Origin: Desulfonema limicola
GTDB taxonomy: Bacteria > Desulfobacterota > Desulfobacteria > Desulfobacterales > DYRC01
DNA length: 12,399 bases
Direction: 5' to 3'
Assembly: GCA_020718925.1 (NCBI GenBank)
Contig: DYRC01000021.1
Location: 6,081 to 18,479, forward strand
Within the stretch, counting starts at the first letter, position 1. The number at the start of each line of letters is the position of its first letter. The notes under the pieces were generated by a model, which was not told the DNA's origin, ran no database searches, and worked only from the letters and a program-made list of their open reading frames with translations. Positions 1-6,792 of the stretch are shown here, one piece after another. The position numbers were made by a program, and so were the translations under genes.

Positions 1-4
1 AAAA

Positions 5-991
5 ATGAAAAATAATAGCTCTACCCACACAGGCGGCAATGTTGACAAAAGCATTCAGATTGCCGGTAAAGGAAATATCGTTACCGTTACGCTGAATTGG
101 TTCATCTCCAATCGCATTGTTTCATCAATCTCTGCGATTTTGCTAATTATAGTCCTGATATTGCTGATTTATTTTGGTCATAGCTGGTATGTCCGAAAGC
201 AGATTCTTGATCGCCATCTTTCCGTTGCAAATGATTTTCTCAAAATCGGTCAGTATGAAAAAGCAACCGCCGAATATCAGAAAGCATTCAATTCTGATAA
301 AGAAAATGCCAAGTCCGCCGAGGGATTAGAAATTGTTAAGGCTTTGGAAGAATTGAAAAACAATACAGAGCCGATTGAAAATATCAGGCGTACCGCAGAC
401 CGCCTTCTCAGACAGTCTCCTGACAATCCCTTTGTTCATCTGCTTTTGGGGCATTTACACGCTTATGATGATGCCGCAAAAGCCCAGCAGCATTATGAAA
501 AAGCCATATCTCTTGATTCATCTTTTGCAGAAGCCTTTTTCAGTCTCGGCGTTTTGCTCAATATTCAGGGAAAAGATAAAGAAGCCCTTGATAATTTTGA
601 AAAAGCGGTTCAATATTCGGAACTCAGTACGCCGTATCTGACAAATCTGGCATATCTGTATTCCAAAACCGGACAATATGAAAAATCCCTTGAATTTTAT
701 AATAAAATTTTAAGAGACGATAAGTTTTATATTCTGGTGTATTGCGAGATTGCCAATGTTTATCGCAAGATGAAAAACTTTAAATCGGCTGTAACGTATC
801 TGAACCATGCGCTTGACAAACTTAACGATCCGAAAATATCGAATATGCCGCAAAATCAGGATATTTGGTATTTTGAATCAGATAAAAAGCCGGTGTATCT
901 GTCAGCTATCTCTGAGAAGAAATACTATGTATTACAATCACTTGCCATAATTTCGGAGCAGATGGACGATTCCCGAAAAAAAACAGATTAA
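5..991 (+). CDS. Membrane-anchored TPR-repeat protein with Gly/Asn-rich N-terminal motif
   Basis: A 328-residue protein. Residues 9-29 form a polar stretch (TGGNVDKSIQIAGKGNIV) resembling the short G/N-rich preludes seen at the N-termini of some bacterial TPR, STAND and conflict-system proteins. One transmembrane helix follows at about 39-58 (SSISAILLIIVLILLIYF). The remainder is helical with TPR-like units at roughly 72-105, 145-172, 176-205, 210-240 and 243-272; A-EYQKAF, HYEKAISLD, ALDNFEKAV and SLEFYNKIL are typical TPR B-helices. Basic residues just after the helix (RKQ) suggest the C-terminal TPR domain is cytoplasmic, though topology is not proven. The start ATG is only 4 bases from the window edge, so its ribosome site cannot be seen and a longer N-terminus is possible. 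It converges with the DUF486 gene, 18 bases apart. It is the only plus-strand gene and is probably unrelated to the chemosensory operon. The exact function is not recognised; a scaffold or sensor role is an inference. Confidence 0.85.
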   Translation: MKNNSSTHTGGNVDKSIQIAGKGNIVTVTLNWFISNRIVSSISAILLIIVLILLIYFGHSWYVRKQILDRHLSVANDFLKIGQYEKATAEYQKAFNSDKENAKSAEGLEIVKALEELKNNTEPIENIRRTADRLLRQSPDNPFVHLLLGHLHAYDDAAKAQQHYEKAISLDSSFAEAFFSLGVLLNIQGKDKEALDNFEKAVQYSELSTPYLTNLAYLYSKTGQYEKSLEFYNKILRDDKFYILVYCEIANVYRKMKNFKSAVTYLNHALDKLNDPKISNMPQNQDIWYFESDKKPVYLSAISEKKYYVLQSLAIISEQMDDSRKKTD

Positions 992-1009
992 AGCAATGAT
1001 CTCATCATA

Positions 1010-1363
1010 TTATCCGAACATTTTTTGGCGAAAAATAAAGAAAACAGCCCCCAGAATGCAAAGCCCCGCCCATAAAAAGTCCAATCGCATCTGCTCTTTC
1101 ATAAAAAAAACCGAAAACGGAACAAAAATTGAGAGGGTAATCGCTTCCTGAAGAATTTTAAGCTGTCCCAGATCCATTGCCTGAAAACCGATTCTGTTGG
1201 CAGGCACCTGAATCAGATATTCAAACAGCGCGATTCCCCAACTGATCAGCGCCGCGATAATCCAAGGTTTGTTTGAAAGATTTTTCAAATGTCCGTACCA
1301 CGCAAACGTCATAAATATGTTGCTGCAACACAACAAAAACGTCGTGGTTATAATTGCCCGCAT
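1010..1363 (-). CDS. DUF486 family small integral membrane protein (DMT-like)
   Basis: A 117-residue protein with four hydrophobic segments at about 4-22, 34-52, 72-88 and 94-111. It has the DUF486/COG3169 signatures FAWYGHLK (20-27), EYLIQVPANRIG (48-59) and LKILQEAITL (68-77). Members are about 110-120 residues, so it looks full length. The family is related in fold to the drug/metabolite transporter superfamily, but its substrate is unknown. The start at 1363 is supported by an AGGAG ribosome site about 8 bases upstream. The gene is the last of the chemosensory operon, 37 bases after the cheA stop, and the gap is filled by heptamer repeats. Any role in chemosensing is unproven; it may simply be co-transcribed. 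Confidence 0.9.
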   Translation of the reverse strand: MRAIITTTFLLCCSNIFMTFAWYGHLKNLSNKPWIIAALISWGIALFEYLIQVPANRIGFQAMDLGQLKILQEAITLSIFVPFSVFFMKEQMRLDFLWAGLCILGAVFFIFRQKMFG

Positions 1364-1374
1364 CTTCTTATCTC

Positions 1375-1400
1375 CTTCTCACTTCTCATTTCTCACTTCT
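1375..1400. repeat. AGAAGTG-type heptamer repeats between cheA and DUF486 gene
   Basis: Three consecutive 7-base units (cttctca, cttctca, tttctca) plus a partial fourth run right up to the cheA stop codon at 1401-1403. On the coding (minus) strand they read as TGAGAAG-type units and end just before the AGGAG ribosome site of the DUF486 gene. The same unit family fills the gap at 6721-6789. The nature resembles the short tandemly repeated repetitive sequences (STRR) of cyanobacteria, which are also heptamers; the comparison is by style, not by sequence identity. Confidence 0.75.
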
Positions 1401-4400
1401 TCAGTGATCCGTCAGTTTGAGGATGACATTGACAAATTCATCTTTGTTATAGGGCTTGATGGTAAAGCCTTTAGCCCCCAGTGCCAATGCTTTTTCCCGG
1501 TGTTTGGCGGTTGTCCGGGAGGTGAGCATGACCACCGGAATGTTCTGATAGGTCATATCTGCTTTGACCGCGCTTAAAAATTCATAGCCGTTCATGCGTG
1601 GCATTTCAATATCCAATACAATGATATCCGGTCTGATCTCGCGCAGTTTTTCCAACGCATCAAGCCCGTCTTTGGCGGTATGCGCTTTCCAGCCCTGTTC
1701 TTCAATCAGTCGGGATACGACCTGACGGATGCTGACCGAATCATCCACAATCATAATTTCCAGAACTTTTTCAGGCGCAATCCCTGATGCCGCAAACGTC
1801 ATATCAGGAACAACGGTTTTGCCCCATATCAGCTCTTCAAGATTGAGAATCGGCACCACGCTGCCATCGCCCATGATGGTCGCGCCCGAAATGCCCTTGA
1901 CATGACGCAGATGAGAGCCGGTGCTTTTAATGACGATTTCCCGCTGCCCCACAATCGCATCAATAATCAGCGCGGCTTTTCTTCCGCCGGCGTGAATCAC
2001 CAGAACAATCGGGTGTTCAAAAGAAGACGCCGATTCTGACGCATCTTCTTTACGTTTCATATTCAAAACCTTGCTCAGATAATACAAGGGCAGAACCTTA
2101 TGACCGATGGTTGCCGCATCTTCAGGCTCGTGGGTAATATTTGCCGGATCAATCCGCATGATTTCGCTGACTTCGTTCAAGGCAAGCGCGAACTGCTGCC
2201 CGTTGCTGACCAGCAGCAACGCCCGAACAGCAGCCAGCGTCAGCGGAATACGGATGGTGAACTGAGTTCCTTTGTCTTTCCATGAAGATACCCGGATCGT
2301 GCCTTTGAGTTCCTGAACATTTTCCCGAATCACGTCCATACCGACACCGCGCCCGGATACTTCGCTGATTTTACCTCGCGTACTGAATCCGGGACGAAAG
2401 ATAAGAGAGGTCAGTTCTTCTTCGTTCATTTCATCTATGCGATCTGAAAGCCCGGCTTTTCGGGCAGTTTCCCGGATAGCGTCATAGTTCAGACCGGAGC
2501 CGTCATCTGTAACCCGGATCACCACCTGATTGCCTTCGCGTGAAGCAGATAATCGGATCGTTGCCACAGAAGGTTTTCCCATTGTCTGACGAAGCGCGGG
2601 CGGCTCAATGCCGTGATCTGCGGCATTTCTGAGCAGGTGCATCATGGGGTCTGTAATTTTTTCCCAGATCACGCGATCTAACTCAATTTCCGCGCCGGTG
2701 ATGACTAAGCGGATCTTTTTGCCTAATTTGCCTGAAACATCGCGCACAATCCGGCGGAGTTTGTTGGTAATCGCAGCCATCGGCACCATGCGGACCCGCA
2801 TCATTTTGTCCTGAAGTTCGCTCAATAGTACCCGCTGCCGGTTGATATGCCCGTCAAAATCCGTATAAAGGTTGGTCAGATGAGAATAAATTGCGCCGAT
2901 ATCAATTGCAGATTCATTGAGCATCCGAATAATCAGGCTTAACTCGGAATAGCGATCCAGCTCAAGACTGTCAAAATCCTCAAAAGTTTCATCATCATCC
3001 TGATGAATATAATCTATCGGAGATTTTTCAACCGGCGCGTAGTCGCGTGCTGATATGGCGGTCTCCAATTTCCGCTCCAATGCCTTGACCTCATAGCCCA
3101 CTTCCATATCCCGCGCAATATCTTTGAGGCGGTTTCGGGATAAATCCAACTCCGCAATGGAATCAGATAAGAGTTCCATTTTCTGGTCAAACGCACTCAA
3201 GGCAATAAATAATTCGCCGCTCAGATTGACCAATTCGTCAACTTTTTCCATGCCGACTCGAAGGGTTCTGCCCTGCTGCTGCTGAATCGGCTCTCCGACA
3301 ATTTCTTCTTCTTCTTCAGATAAATCGCTGAACAGAATGCGGGGCGAAAGCATTTCTTCAAGTTTTTTCTGACTTTCTAACCTAACCCCCCTGCCCCCCT
3401 TCCCTGAAAGGGAAGGGGGGGGAGTCTCTCCCCTCTCCGTTTCGGGGAGGGGTTGGGGGAGGGGTTGAGGGATGGGCTGAATTCCCATGATTCTGTTATA
3501 GACCGATTGGATTGCCTGTGCCTTATAGCTTTGAGAATTTTTGGGATTGGCGATGATGCGCTCCAGCAAATCCGCAGAGTCCACCAACACGCCCACAATT
3601 TCAGGATTAATGGTCTGCGCGGTTTCAAACAGCCAATCTAAAAAATCCTCCATAATATGCGCCCATGAAGATATATTGGAAAGCCCGATCACGGCTGACG
3701 CGCCTTTGAGCGTATGAACAGAGCGCCGAATTTTACGAACCGTTTCCCGTTGTCCCGAAGACATCTCCATCGGTTCGACAATCTGGGATTCAAGCAGGTT
3801 CAAAGAGCCATCCAAATCCTCAATATGCTCTTTTGCCTCGTCATAAAAGCTTTCAAGAAGCTCCGGCAGAATTTCCGGTTCATCCTCTTCAGCACCTAAC
3901 CCCCCATCCCCCTTCCCTGAAAGGGCAGGGTGGGAAATCGGGGAACTCCCCTCTCCGTTCCGGGGAGGGGGCGGGGGAGGGGTAAACTTTTCTAACATTG
4001 ACATGGCTTCTTCAGAACGCGCTTCTTCGGGATTTGCGATCAGAAGTTCGATCATCTCGGCAGAATCTCTGAGCATGGCAACGATGTCATGCGTGATTTC
4101 GGAAACATTCCCGCAAAACCTGTCTGAAAAATTTTCCAGTCCTTCCAGCCATTGTGCAAAATCTGTCAATCTGACAGTCAGCGCGGCGTTTCTGAGCGTA
4201 ACCAACGAGTCGCGGATTCGGACAATATTTTTCTCATAGCCCGAAGGTTTTTCCATCGCATTTACTGCCTGATGCAGCCCGTTCAGCGCCCCTTCGGCTT
4301 GTTCATAAAAGTGTTCCATCAGTTCTGCTGAAGGAAGATCATCGCCGGTTTTCTGCGGCTCCTCGGTCTGACCTTCGTATTCGGAAATATTTTCAAGTAT

Positions 4401-4823
4401 CTGCGCCAATGAGGACGCATCTTCTTCCGGCGGAAGGCTTTTAAGGCGCCTGAAAGCAAGCGCGGTCTCTGTCAGCATAGTGCGGGCGTTGACGCCTTTG
4501 CTCACCAGATCGTCGCAGTATTTCTGAAACTGATCCACGGTAAAGCGCATCACGTCAAGGGTCTGATGGTCTAACGGAATCGCGCCGGAAAGAATCTCCG
4601 AAATCGCTTCCTCCATCTGATAGGCAATATGGCTCAGTCCGTATATGCCGACCATTGAGGACGCGCCTTTGATGGTATGAACCAGACGGTGAATTTCTTC
4701 AAGCGCTTGATATTGTTCAGGTGTTTTCCTAAGCGTGTCAATTCCCTGAATCAGAGAAGGAATATAGGTCTTTACTTCTTCGACATATCCCCGGATAATC
4801 TCATCTCTGGGTGATCTGGACAT
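1401..4823 (-). CDS. cheA: Hybrid chemotaxis histidine kinase CheA: three HPt modules, kinase core, CheW-like domain, receiver
   Basis: An 1140-residue CheA autokinase that phosphorylates an HPt histidine and passes phosphate to receivers. Order: HPt1 about 5-125 with H49 in VHTIKGASS; a second HPt-like helical module about 165-262 with Val208 where His should be; HPt3 about 318-425 with H370 in VHTLKGAS; P3 dimerisation starting near 519 (RTLRVGMEKVDELVNLSGEL) with a long insertion to about 670; HATPase with N box LRNAADHGIE (731-740), G1 DDGSGL (773-778) and G2 GRGVGMDV (824-831); CheW-like P5 about 864-1005; and a receiver from 1021 with D1027/D1028, phospho-acceptor D1071, T1101 and K1123. 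The architecture matches PilL/ChpA, PixL or FrzE-like hybrids rather than flagellar CheA (about 650 residues). A GAGGA ribosome site lies about 5 bases before the ATG, and the start overlaps the end of cheR by 23 bases. Two proline/glycine-rich linkers (281-310 and about 448-482) are encoded by palindromic repeat insertions. Confidence 0.96.
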   Translation of the reverse strand: MSRSPRDEIIRGYVEEVKTYIPSLIQGIDTLRKTPEQYQALEEIHRLVHTIKGASSMVGIYGLSHIAYQMEEAISEILSGAIPLDHQTLDVMRFTVDQFQKYCDDLVSKGVNARTMLTETALAFRRLKSLPPEEDASSLAQILENISEYEGQTEEPQKTGDDLPSAELMEHFYEQAEGALNGLHQAVNAMEKPSGYEKNIVRIRDSLVTLRNAALTVRLTDFAQWLEGLENFSDRFCGNVSEITHDIVAMLRDSAEMIELLIANPEEARSEEAMSMLEKFTPPPPPPRNGEGSSPISHPALSGKGDGGLGAEEDEPEILPELLESFYDEAKEHIEDLDGSLNLLESQIVEPMEMSSGQRETVRKIRRSVHTLKGASAVIGLSNISSWAHIMEDFLDWLFETAQTINPEIVGVLVDSADLLERIIANPKNSQSYKAQAIQSVYNRIMGIQPIPQPLPQPLPETERGETPPPSLSGKGGRGVRLESQKKLEEMLSPRILFSDLSEEEEEIVGEPIQQQQGRTLRVGMEKVDELVNLSGELFIALSAFDQKMELLSDSIAELDLSRNRLKDIARDMEVGYEVKALERKLETAISARDYAPVEKSPIDYIHQDDDETFEDFDSLELDRYSELSLIIRMLNESAIDIGAIYSHLTNLYTDFDGHINRQRVLLSELQDKMMRVRMVPMAAITNKLRRIVRDVSGKLGKKIRLVITGAEIELDRVIWEKITDPMMHLLRNAADHGIEPPALRQTMGKPSVATIRLSASREGNQVVIRVTDDGSGLNYDAIRETARKAGLSDRIDEMNEEELTSLIFRPGFSTRGKISEVSGRGVGMDVIRENVQELKGTIRVSSWKDKGTQFTIRIPLTLAAVRALLLVSNGQQFALALNEVSEIMRIDPANITHEPEDAATIGHKVLPLYYLSKVLNMKRKEDASESASSFEHPIVLVIHAGGRKAALIIDAIVGQREIVIKSTGSHLRHVKGISGATIMGDGSVVPILNLEELIWGKTVVPDMTFAASGIAPEKVLEIMIVDDSVSIRQVVSRLIEEQGWKAHTAKDGLDALEKLREIRPDIIVLDIEMPRMNGYEFLSAVKADMTYQNIPVVMLTSRTTAKHREKALALGAKGFTIKPYNKDEFVNVILKLTDH
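3381..3471. repeat. GC-rich palindromic element, copy A, inside cheA
   Basis: About 91 bases inside the cheA reading frame. It starts with cctaacccccc and holds a perfect 12-base-pair inverted repeat (3394-3405 with 3409-3420, loop gaa). A second stem follows at about 3430-3452 (CCCCTCTCCG against CGGGGAGGGG, one mismatch), then a ggggttgggggagggg tail. It encodes the proline- and glycine-rich linker at CheA residues 448-482, between HPt3 and the dimerisation domain. It shares order and sequence with copy B at 3895-3983. This looks like a dispersed palindromic mini-element; no transposase or target duplication is visible. Confidence 0.85.
3895..3983. repeat. GC-rich palindromic element, copy B, inside cheA
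   Basis: About 89 bases in the cheA reading frame, starting cctaaccccccatccc, followed by ccttccctgaaaggg, ctcccctctccgttccgggg and a gcgggggagggg tail. It is the same element as copy A, in the same orientation, with a decayed first stem. It encodes CheA residues 281-310 (prolines then RNGEG and SGKGDGGLG), between the dead second HPt and HPt3. The centre is in the same reading frame as copy A, but both flanks are in different frames (offsets 514 and 518 bases at the ends, 513 in the middle). Confidence 0.85.
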
Positions 4824-5769
4824 GAACTTCCTCGCGGGTGCGTTTGTAGCAGAGCGTATCTTTGAAATGCGTGAGCGTTGCGCCGCTGACTTTGATTCCT
4901 ACGGCTTCGCCCGGACCTAAAAACAGATAACCTCCGGGTTTAAGATGTTTGAGAAGCAGAGAAATGCTTTTGGCGCGATCTTCAATGCTGAAATAGATAA
5001 ACACATTTTGGCAGAAAATAATATCCTGAAGCGGAATATCATCTGTTTTCGGCAAATTGAGATTGAAAAATCTGAATGTAACCGGCTTTCGGAGCTGCTC
5101 GTTAACCCGATATTTCACCAGATGTTTATTCAGCAGGATGCTTTTTCCTTCCTTGGCATCTGATTTTCCAAGCTCGGTCATGTATTTTTCTCTGAAAATA
5201 TCCGGCATGTCGCGTACTTCAAGAAAAGAATATTCTGCTTTTCTGGCTCTTTCCAATGCCCTGAAGCTGATATCCGTGCCAATGACAGAGGCGTTCAAAT
5301 GGGTGTTCTGCCCCAGAATATGGTGAAATGCCATTGACAGAGAATAGGTTTCCTGACCTCTGGAACAGCCCACGCTCCAAAAAGAAAGCGTCTGTTTCTG
5401 CGGAAAATAATTTTTTGCGATTTCAGGCAATACCGTATTCATCAGCGCATCATACGATGGAAGATGCCGGAAAAAAGCAGATTGGCAATTCACCAGAAGT
5501 TCCAGAAGATGCTGCCATTCGGTCCGATTCTGATCTTTTCTGAGAATAAATTCATAATAATCCCTGTAATTCGGAATGGTCAGATACCGCATCCGCTCCC
5601 AAAGCCTGCGCTTTAAAAAATCCATCCGGGTTTCCCGAATGCAAAGCCCCATGCGTTCCTGAATCAGATTCCGCCACCGAAGATACTCTTCGTCGGACAT
5701 CTGAGGGCTTTTATCATAACTGTCAGTATCTTGTTGTTTCATGGCACGGTTATTCATCTCTGAAAGCAT
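4801..5769 (-). CDS. cheR: CheR-type chemoreceptor glutamate methyltransferase
   Basis: A 322-residue S-adenosylmethionine-dependent methyltransferase predicted to methylate glutamates on a chemoreceptor. The N-terminal all-helical CheR domain covers about 24-90. The catalytic domain shows CQSAFFRH (the CheR FFR motif), the SAM-binding motif SVGCSRGQETYSLSM, the acidic GTDIS turn, FCQNVFIYF and GYLFLGPGEA. The GQET and CQN forms of these motifs resemble PilK-like CheR proteins of pilus-linked pathways more than enterobacterial CheR. No CheB partner is encoded nearby. It overlaps cheW upstream by 20 bases and cheA downstream by 23. The start is uncertain: ATG codons at 5769, 5757 and 5742 are in frame and none has a convincing ribosome site. 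The 5742 start would lie 7 bases past the cheW stop and give 313 residues. Confidence 0.94.
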   Translation of the reverse strand: MLSEMNNRAMKQQDTDSYDKSPQMSDEEYLRWRNLIQERMGLCIRETRMDFLKRRLWERMRYLTIPNYRDYYEFILRKDQNRTEWQHLLELLVNCQSAFFRHLPSYDALMNTVLPEIAKNYFPQKQTLSFWSVGCSRGQETYSLSMAFHHILGQNTHLNASVIGTDISFRALERARKAEYSFLEVRDMPDIFREKYMTELGKSDAKEGKSILLNKHLVKYRVNEQLRKPVTFRFFNLNLPKTDDIPLQDIIFCQNVFIYFSIEDRAKSISLLLKHLKPGGYLFLGPGEAVGIKVSGATLTHFKDTLCYKRTREEVHVQITQR

Positions 5770-6331
5770 TCATTAAGGGAGAAGACAGCAATTTATCAGT
5801 ATCCATAAGATTCATCAGTCCGTCCTGAGTAATGACAATGCCTGAAACATAAGCGGACACCCCGGCATCATCGGATTTCTGATACGGATTTTCCTGAATT
5901 TCAATCTCATTATGATCGATTGAAAATATTCCTATCACTTTATCCACTATCAGACCGACTTTCATATTCTGATCCCGGATAACGATAAATCGGGAATCCC
6001 GTTTTACGCCCTGAGAGGGCAGCCCGAAAAACAGTTTTATATCCGCAATCGAAATGATTTCCCCCCGGATATTGCTTACGCCCATAACCCATTCCGGCAG
6101 ATTCGGCAGAGGCGTAACATTCGGGAGATGACCGATTTCCGTAGCAGCGGATAACGGAATGGCAAACAGCATATCTCCCAATAAAAACCGGATATACTGT
6201 TTTCGGCTGTATGATCGGACAGGCATTTTTCTGTCAGCAGACGGAAAAATATCAATTTCCCGATCAATTTCCGCAATCAGCTTTTCCAGAGACGGAATAG
6301 CAGACAATTGAGAAACAGGTTCAGCTTTCAT
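5750..6331 (-). CDS. cheW: CheW-family adaptor protein
   Basis: A 193-residue protein with a single CheW (SH3-like, two-lobed) domain at about 44-187, which couples receptors to the CheA P5 domain. The hallmark segment GVSNIRGEIISIADI (84-98) contains the conserved Arg-Gly and is followed by RFIVIRDQNMKVGLIVDKV (114-132). The N-terminal 43 residues are extra, charged and probably helical or disordered; classical CheW is about 150-165 residues. An AGGA ribosome site lies 6 bases before the ATG, and the start is 8 bases after the stop of the upstream receiver gene, so the two are co-translated in one operon. Its place between a CheY-like gene and cheR matches PilI/PixI in pilus-linked clusters. 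Confidence 0.95.
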   Translation of the reverse strand: MKAEPVSQLSAIPSLEKLIAEIDREIDIFPSADRKMPVRSYSRKQYIRFLLGDMLFAIPLSAATEIGHLPNVTPLPNLPEWVMGVSNIRGEIISIADIKLFFGLPSQGVKRDSRFIVIRDQNMKVGLIVDKVIGIFSIDHNEIEIQENPYQKSDDAGVSAYVSGIVITQDGLMNLMDTDKLLSSPLMNAFRDE

Positions 6332-6339
6332 ATCCGTTC

Positions 6340-6705
6340 CTACAACAGTTTTTCAATAGCAGACGCCAGTTCTTCTTCGGTAAACGGCTTGGTCATATAC
6401 AAATCCGCGCCCTGTTTTTCACCCCAGAATTTATCACTGGGCTGATTTTTGCTGGTCAGAAGAATCACCTTGATTCCCCTGTATTTCGCATGGGTTTTCA
6501 CATCCCGGCACACTTTGAATCCGTTCCGTTTGGGCATAATCACATCCAACACCATCAGCGCGGGCTGTTCGGTTTCAGCTTTTGCAAGCGCCTCTTCGCC
6601 ATCTGACGCCGTAATCACCTCATACCCTTTGGCGAGCAACGGCTCACTTATCAGTTTGAGATGCGTAGGACTGTCATCCACCACCAATATCTTAGGCTTT
6701 TTCAT
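6340..6705 (-). CDS. Single-domain response regulator (CheY/PilH-like)
   Basis: A 121-residue stand-alone receiver with all phosphorylation residues: acidic pair D10/D11 (VVDDSPTHL), phospho-acceptor D54 (LDVIMPKRNGF), T84 (LLTSK) and K106 (TKPF). There is no output domain, so it should act by protein contact or as a phosphate sink for the CheA downstream. The position after a larger REC adaptor and before cheW matches PilH in Pil-Chp and PixH in cyanobacterial Pix clusters. The start is supported by an AAGGGG ribosome site about 9 bases upstream. Just beyond that lies the heptamer repeat tract that separates it from the preceding gene. Confidence 0.94.
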   Translation of the reverse strand: MKKPKILVVDDSPTHLKLISEPLLAKGYEVITASDGEEALAKAETEQPALMVLDVIMPKRNGFKVCRDVKTHAKYRGIKVILLTSKNQPSDKFWGEKQGADLYMTKPFTEEELASAIEKLL

Positions 6706-6720
6706 TTCTCACTTCCCCTT

Positions 6721-6789
6721 GAAATGAGAATTGAAGAAATGAGAATTGAGAAATCACTTCTCACTTCTCACTTCTCACTTCTCACTTCT
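6721..6789. repeat. Heptamer tandem array plus inverted 15-mer duplication in operon gap
   Basis: Five perfect tandem copies of cacttct occupy 6755-6789. Next to them, 6721-6735 and 6736-6750 are two copies of gaaatgagaattga plus one base, differing at a single position and carrying the unit in the opposite sense. On the minus-strand transcript TGAGAA and TTCTCA can therefore pair, for example with a five-base loop at the junction. The 87-base gap 6706-6792 between the adaptor gene and the receiver gene is almost entirely this tract. It ends against the ribosome site of the receiver gene. It could modulate transcript folding or read-through; that is inference. Confidence 0.85.
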
Positions 6790-6792
6790 AAC

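Noticed and set aside
996..1008. Small inverted repeat (ATGAT, ctc, ATCAT) between the convergent TPR and DUF486 genes
   Set aside because: Only a 5-base-pair AT-rich stem with no adjacent T-run on either strand, too weak to call a terminator.
3377..3628. An 83-codon open frame on the minus strand inside cheA, ending in a proline/glycine-rich stretch
   Set aside because: It lies in another frame of cheA with no ribosome site; it is open only because the palindromic element lacks stops in that frame.
3381..3983. Possible CRISPR-like or transposon-end interpretation of the two GC-rich repeats
   Set aside because: Only two copies, about 420 bases apart, with coding sequence between them, no spacer pattern, no transposase and no visible target-site duplication.
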